Below, piece after piece: positions 7,826 through 11,450 of a stretch of 11,450 nt of DNA (position 1 is the stretch's first letter; every line of letters begins with the position of its first letter). The DNA is from an uncultured Verrucomicrobiota bacterium. Lineage in GTDB: Bacteria; Verrucomicrobiota; Kiritimatiellia; RFP12; UBA1067. The stretch lies in assembly GCA_945487985.1 (NCBI GenBank), contig CALYTX010000021.1, positions 1 to 11,450 on the forward strand. The letters run 5' to 3'. A program made the position numbers and the translations under genes. The notes beneath the pieces are model-generated. The model was given only the letters and a program-made list of their open reading frames with translations. It made no database searches and was not told the DNA's origin.

Positions 7826-9633
7826 TGTGCGCCTCCAGCCACTGCGGGTCCATTGAAGAAGAACTTGAGAATCTCACAGACTCGCGGCGCCGTGGTACCC
7901 CCGCCAGATTCCCCGCACTCAACAACCATCGCCACAGCCACCTCGCGATCGCGAGCCTCCGCGCGCGAGGCGTCCGTTCCCTTGGCGTAAGCGACAAACC
8001 AGGTGTTCTTGCGTCGGCTGGCACCGCGGCCAACCTCGGCAGTGCCGGTTTTCCCCATTACCGTAGCCTGCACGCCCTCCGCGCCGCGATATCCCGTGCC
8101 GGTGCGCGAGACCACCAGCCGCAATCCCTCGCGGACGATGTCGAGATGGGCATCGGGAAACGGCAAACGACTCATCTGGACCGGCGTTTCAGCGTTAAGG
8201 CGGGGTTTGACCAGCCTGCCCGTGCCGATCGCGCCGATCACTCTGGCCATCTGCAGGGGGGTAACCAGCAGCATCCCCTGCCCAATGGAGATCTGGGCGA
8301 GATCGCCCGGATACCAGCGTTCGGCGTAGTGCGCCCGCTTCCATTCTTCGTCGGGCACTACCCCTGGCAGGTCGTTCGGACAATCGATGCCGCTCTTCGC
8401 GCCTAAGACAAAGGCATGCGCCGCGCGCACAATCGCGTTGGTTCCCGTCTCGCAGCCAATCCAGCAGAAATAGCTATTGCAGCTTTCCTTCAACGCCAAA
8501 CGCAGATCGAGCTCACCGTGACCCCAGGTGCGCGCACAGCGGATGCGGAACCTGTCGCCGATGGTGAACGCGCCGGTGCATTCGTAGCGCGCGCGCGCAT
8601 CAACGCCTGCGCCCAAGGCCGCCAGCGCAATCACAGGCTTGAAGGTAGAGCCGGGCGCGTAGGTCGCCCCGCAGGCGCGGTTTAGGAGCGGTTTACCGGC
8701 ATCGGTGGCGAGAGCGTCGTATTTCTCTTGGCTGAGCACAGGCACGAAATCGTTCAGGTCGAACGCTGGCGCGCTGGCCATCGCCAACACGCCGCCGGTC
8801 TGAGGATCGAGCACCACACAGGCACCCTTGAGACCAGACAGCTGGCGCTCGACCGCGCGTTGCAGGGGCAGCTCCAGCGTGAGTTCCAAATCGGGACCCG
8901 ACTGCGGACGGATTGCCTCGCGCCGAGCGCACGGGAAACCGCGAGCGTCAACTAACACTATTTGCTCGCCCGGCACGCCTCGAAGGTAACTGTCGTAATA
9001 ATACTCAAGCCCGGCGCGTCCGCGCATCTCGAAATCGCGGTAGTGGAAACGCTTATCGCCAGCTTGGGCCTCGACACGTTCGCGCCCGACATAACCCACG
9101 AGTTGGGCGGCAAGACTCCCACCGGGATAGCTCCGCTCGTACCCTTCCACGCAGTCGAGGCCAGCAAACTGCTCCGAATGCTCGGCGAAACGGGAAAACT
9201 CGCCCTCGTCCACGTCACTCCATACCACCAGCGGCAGTGCCAAGGCGCGTTCGAGATGGCGTTCAATATCGCGCGCGGTCAGCTTTGAAGCGCGCCCAAC
9301 CGTCCGCTCCGCCGCCTCAATCGCCTCGCAGATATTAGAAACCGTCGCGGACCTCCCTGCCGACTGAAAAGCGCCAGGATTGAGCACAATCGACATTGTC
9401 GGGCGGTTGACCGCCAGCGGCTCGCCGCCGGCCGCGAGAATGCGTCCCCGAGCGCCGGCGGTAAGCACTCGGCGTTCAGATTGTTGTTTCATCTCGCTAT
9501 TGCGCTCGCTGGAATTATCGAGCTGCTCAACGCGCAAACGCACGGCAAGCACGGTCAGGCCAAGTAAAATGGCGGCCGCGGTCAACGCACACGCGGGCAA
9601 TGCCGATGGCACGGGGTTTTCAACCTTCCACAT
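7822..9633 (-). CDS. mrdA: Penicillin-binding protein 2, elongation-specific D,D-transpeptidase
   Basis: PBP2 crosslinks new peptidoglycan during lateral wall growth, in complex with RodA. The 603-residue length is typical for the family. Visible parts in order: an N-terminal membrane anchor (about residues 11-33); a dimerisation/pedestal domain containing ARGRI (61-65), ERSYPGGSLAAQLVGYVG (166-183) and GLEYYYDSYLRG (208-219); then the transpeptidase domain. All three active-site motifs are intact: S329-T-F-K332 with the nucleophilic serine, S384-C-N386, and K528-T-G530. Between the first two lie C352, C366 and H372, which with C385 match the spacing of the zinc site described in PBP2 (see findings). 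The ATG at 9633 has a good ribosome-binding site. The stop overlaps the rodA start as ATGA. The class A alternative is excluded because no glycosyltransferase domain is present. Pairing with the adjacent rodA separates it from the division enzyme FtsI. Confidence 0.96.
   Translation of the reverse strand: MWKVENPVPSALPACALTAAAILLGLTVLAVRLRVEQLDNSSERNSEMKQQSERRVLTAGARGRILAAGGEPLAVNRPTMSIVLNPGAFQSAGRSATVSNICEAIEAAERTVGRASKLTARDIERHLERALALPLVVWSDVDEGEFSRFAEHSEQFAGLDCVEGYERSYPGGSLAAQLVGYVGRERVEAQAGDKRFHYRDFEMRGRAGLEYYYDSYLRGVPGEQIVLVDARGFPCARREAIRPQSGPDLELTLELPLQRAVERQLSGLKGACVVLDPQTGGVLAMASAPAFDLNDFVPVLSQEKYDALATDAGKPLLNRACGATYAPGSTFKPVIALAALGAGVDARARYECTGAFTIGDRFRIRCARTWGHGELDLRLALKESCNSYFCWIGCETGTNAIVRAAHAFVLGAKSGIDCPNDLPGVVPDEEWKRAHYAERWYPGDLAQISIGQGMLLVTPLQMARVIGAIGTGRLVKPRLNAETPVQMSRLPFPDAHLDIVREGLRLVVSRTGTGYRGAEGVQATVMGKTGTAEVGRGASRRKNTWFVAYAKGTDASRAEARDREVAVAMVVECGESGGGTTAPRVCEILKFFFNGPAVAGGAQ
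7832..7836 (-). promoter_or_regulatory. Ribosome-binding site of rodA
   Basis: GGAGG on the minus strand, within the last codons of mrdA, lies 6 nt before the rodA ATG at 7825. Strong motif with ideal spacing at an ATGA stop-start overlap. Confidence 0.75.
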
Positions 9634-10078
9634 CCACCGCCCCCTTCTGTTCTGCCCATCTCAGCGCTACCGACACCACCACGCCCGCCGCCACGCCCGC
9701 GGGCAGAGCAAGCAGCACTCGCCCGAAGACGCTACCGGCCATGCCCGGCAGCCACAGCCACAGCCATAACTGGTAAAGCGGGTAAGCAAATGCCATACAC
9801 ACATACATCAAGCCAGTAAGATGGGTTGCGATACCCACCAAAACAAAAAAAGAAACGCTTGCGAACAGCGGCAACGAGCACAAGGCATCCTCCATTGAAC
9901 CGGCGGCTACCGCCGTCAGCATCGCCGCGACCGGCCCCCAGCGACCAGACACGAACACGCTCACCATGAGCAGAAGTGGCGCACCGACGCACAAAAATTT
10001 GGGTAGCAGCTCCTCAAGCGCTCCCGAGACCGTCAGTGCCATGGCGGCGATTACCAATTGGACGAAATCATTTTTCAC
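9620..10078 (-). CDS. mreD: Rod shape-determining protein MreD
   Basis: MreD is a small polytopic inner-membrane protein that works with MreC in the Rod complex. The 152-residue product is almost wholly hydrophobic, with about five predicted membrane segments. Its middle part, GPVAAMLTAVAAGSMEDAL, resembles the MreD pattern of a Gly-rich helix followed by an acidic residue. Sequence conservation in this family is low, so length, topology and position between mreC and mrdA carry much of the call. The start chosen is GTG at 10078, inside the end of mreC (11-nt overlap), with GGAGGA about 14 nt upstream. The next in-frame candidate, ATG at 10042, would remove the first twelve residues. The frame is open further upstream, but that stretch only shadows mreC. 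The end overlaps mrdA by 14 nt. A seven-T run at 9846-9852 encodes part of a membrane helix. Confident as MreD, less so for the exact start. Confidence 0.85.
   Translation of the reverse strand: MKNDFVQLVIAAMALTVSGALEELLPKFLCVGAPLLLMVSVFVSGRWGPVAAMLTAVAAGSMEDALCSLPLFASVSFFVLVGIATHLTGLMYVCMAFAYPLYQLWLWLWLPGMAGSVFGRVLLALPAGVAAGVVVSVALRWAEQKGAVDVEG
9640..9646 (-). promoter_or_regulatory. Ribosome-binding site of mrdA
   Basis: AAGGGGG on the minus strand lies 6 nt upstream of the mrdA ATG at 9633 and within the 3' end of mreD. Good spacing supports this start despite the 14-nt overlap with mreD. Confidence 0.6.
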
Positions 10079-10853
10079 AGCGGATGAAAACGTCCTCCAA
10101 TGCTGGGAAATCCACGGCTGGCTGCACCTTTCCCTCGCGCAAAGCCTCCGGCCCTTCACGGAAAGTGTCAACCATAACACCCACTTCAATTCCGGCCGGG
10201 TACACACCGCCGCGCCCAGATGTAAAAACCTTCGAACAGGCCGGCAACTCTCCGCAGTCGCGGAAAAACCGTAACAACAGTCTTTCGTCGGTGCCGCCAG
10301 CAAGAATTCCCGCAGCCCCTTCGATGCCGGCTACCTGACAGGCGACCTTAACCGAAGGGTCGGTAATCAACAACACCTCCGCGGTGTGGAGACTGGCCGA
10401 GGCCACCTTGCCAACTAAGCCGGCCGGACAGGCTACCACCGACCCGGGCTTGACACCAGCAAGCGTTCCCTTGTCAACACGTAGCGTCCGCCCTCGAGCC
10501 GCCGCCGCGCCATCGCGGCTGAGCACCTCGGCCGCAATCCAGCAGCCCGGCAGTTTTTCACGATAACCCAAAAGCGCACGCAGTTTGGCATTCTCTTCGC
10601 ACAGACGCGCAATTTCGGCGCTGTCCATCGCCAACGCTGCCGCCTCTGCCCGCAGCCGGCGGTTCTCCGCCAAAGCCGCCGCACCTCGCCACATCCCGGC
10701 TACTCTCGCAACGATATGCCGAGAAAAAAGCGCCTTCATCCGTTCCAGGGGATAGACAATCTCAGCGGAAAAGCCGCGGAAAAAAAGTGAAACCACCGCC
10801 ACCGCCATCGCCAGAGCGAAGACGAGCAAACTTCCTTTTGTCTTTCCCTTCAC
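10068..10853 (-). CDS. mreC: Rod shape-determining protein MreC
   Basis: MreC is a bitopic inner-membrane protein whose periplasmic part self-assembles and activates PBP2-RodA. The 261-residue product has a short basic N-terminus, one membrane segment (about residues 7-25), and a coiled coil (about 58-97) ending in the family pattern ENAKLRALLGY. Two beta domains follow, with the hallmark TSGRGGVYPAGIEVG at about 211-225. The start is uncertain. GTG at 10853 is chosen because GAGGGAG (10865-10871) lies 11 nt upstream and translation would begin just before the membrane helix. An in-frame TTG at 10877 would add eight residues but has no ribosome-binding site in front of it. The gap to the mreB stop is 48 nt with the GTG start and 24 nt with the TTG. 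The 3' end overlaps mreD by 11 nt. Length is at the short end for MreC but complete. Family assignment is confident; the start is about 65% sure. Confidence 0.93.
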   Translation of the reverse strand: MKGKTKGSLLVFALAMAVAVVSLFFRGFSAEIVYPLERMKALFSRHIVARVAGMWRGAAALAENRRLRAEAAALAMDSAEIARLCEENAKLRALLGYREKLPGCWIAAEVLSRDGAAAARGRTLRVDKGTLAGVKPGSVVACPAGLVGKVASASLHTAEVLLITDPSVKVACQVAGIEGAAGILAGGTDERLLLRFFRDCGELPACSKVFTSGRGGVYPAGIEVGVMVDTFREGPEALREGKVQPAVDFPALEDVFIRCEK

Positions 10854-10864
10854 CTCTGCGGACT

Positions 10865-10871
10865 CTCCCTC
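10865..10871 (-). promoter_or_regulatory. Candidate ribosome-binding site of mreC
   Basis: The minus strand reads GAGGGAG, 11 nt before the GTG at 10853. It is the only Shine-Dalgarno-like sequence in the mreB-mreC gap region and is the reason for preferring GTG over the upstream TTG at 10877. The spacing is longer than ideal. Confidence 0.45.
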
Positions 10872-10901
10872 GTGCAAAAATGGAGGCCGCCGACGGCTTT
10901 A

Positions 10902-11450
10902 TCACGATTTACTCTCGTTGCGCTCGAGAACGTCCAATTCGTTCATGACCACGCCCGTACCCTCGGCCACGGCCGACAGCGGATCGTCGGCCAGCGTTAC
11001 GGGAAGACCCGTTTGCGCCGACAAAAGTTTGTCGAGACCACGCAACTGCGAACTTCCGCCCGAGAGCACCAGACCACGCTCCACCAAGTCGCCCGCCAGT
11101 TCCGGCGCGCACTTGCTCAATGTAGTCTTAACCGCTTCGACAATCGCGCTGACGGGATCTTTGAGCGCGTCGCGGACTTCCTCCGAGGTTATCGTTAAAG
11201 CCTTTGGCAACCCTGATACAATATCCAATCCTTTTATCTCCAGCGTCAATTCCTCTTGCAGGGGATAGGCGCTGCCGATCTTAATCTTAATCTCCTCCGA
11301 CGTGCGCCCGCCGATGAGCAGATTGTAAACCCTCTGCACATACTTGCGGATGCAATCATCCATCGCGTCGCCCCCGGCCTGACGGAACGAGGTGCTATGG
11401 ACGATGCCCGCCAGCGAGATGATCGCCACCTCGCAGGTTCCGCCGCCAAT
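10902..11450 (-). CDS. mreB: Rod shape-determining actin homologue MreB, C-terminal part
   Basis: This is the 3' part of mreB. The frame is open to the window edge and the start lies beyond it; 182 residues are visible. MreB is the bacterial actin that polymerises on the inner face of the cytoplasmic membrane and steers the elongation machinery. The fragment opens with the IGGGT phosphate-binding motif, followed by EVAIISLAGIV and the MreB-typical stretches NLLIGGRTSEEIK, IGSAYPLQEELTLE, GLDIVSGLPK and DPVSAIVEAVK. The adenosine-side loop near fragment residues 138-146 reads LSGGSSQLRG, where many MreBs have TGGGA, a mild variation. The C-terminus (DDPLSAVAEGTGVVMNEL, then a short charged tail) is at the usual family end, so the gene is not truncated at its 3' end. 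It is the first gene of the cluster seen here, and any promoter would lie upstream, outside the window. Identification is firm; only the N-terminal half is missing. Confidence 0.97.
   Translation of the reverse strand: MGGGTCEVAIISLAGIVHSTSFRQAGGDAMDDCIRKYVQRVYNLLIGGRTSEEIKIKIGSAYPLQEELTLEIKGLDIVSGLPKALTITSEEVRDALKDPVSAIVEAVKTTLSKCAPELAGDLVERGLVLSGGSSQLRGLDKLLSAQTGLPVTLADDPLSAVAEGTGVVMNELDVLERNESKS

Noticed and set aside
10876..10901. Possible hairpin plus T-run between mreB and mreC
   Set aside because: The stem (GCCG-TCGG-CGGC) is only 4 bp and the T5 run is several bases away, so it is too weak to call a terminator or attenuator.

Overview
The window reads as one tightly packed, entirely minus-strand cluster of cell-envelope genes. 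No tRNA, rRNA, mobile element, CRISPR array or gene-free stretch above 300 bases was seen. In transcription order (high to low coordinate) the genes are mreB (3' part only), mreC, mreD, mrdA (PBP2), rodA, rng (RNase G), an lptD-type LPS-assembly barrel, lpxK and murJ. Together they cover about 99% of the window.

Organism: the combination of LptD, LpxK, a signal-peptide outer-membrane barrel and a complete Rod system shows a diderm bacterium that makes both peptidoglycan and lipid A. GC content is high, roughly 60% by eye. The residue patterns (a MurJ with Ser for the usual TM1 Asp, a RodA ending in LGRT instead of the usual YGGS, and an RNase G with a short basic N-terminal leader) and a divergent LptD do not look proteobacterial. 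They remind me of the PVC group (Verrucomicrobiota, Kiritimatiellota or Lentisphaerota). That placement is an inference from memory, not a database result.

Layout: 10902-11450 mreB C-terminal part; 10068-10853 mreC; 9620-10078 mreD; 7822-9633 mrdA; 6662-7825 rodA; 5079-6665 rng; 2848-5082 lptD; 1679-2848 lpxK; 85-1677 murJ. Six of the eight junctions overlap (three of them as ATGA), lpxK-murJ has one spacer base, and only mreB-mreC has a real gap (24-48 nt, depending on the mreC start). No internal terminator was found, so one transcript with translational coupling is the simplest reading.

How the genes work together: MreB filaments with MreC and MreD position the RodA glycosyltransferase and PBP2 transpeptidase for lateral wall synthesis. 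MurJ flips lipid II, the RodA substrate, across the inner membrane. LpxK phosphorylates the lipid A precursor, and LptD inserts finished LPS into the outer membrane. RNase G sits beside mreBCD, as it does in many bacteria. The cluster therefore links wall elongation with outer-membrane growth on one mRNA. The most useful details for follow-up are a Cys-Cys-His-Cys version of the PBP2 zinc site, a shortened LptD jellyroll with one candidate inter-domain disulfide, and altered motifs in RodA and MurJ.
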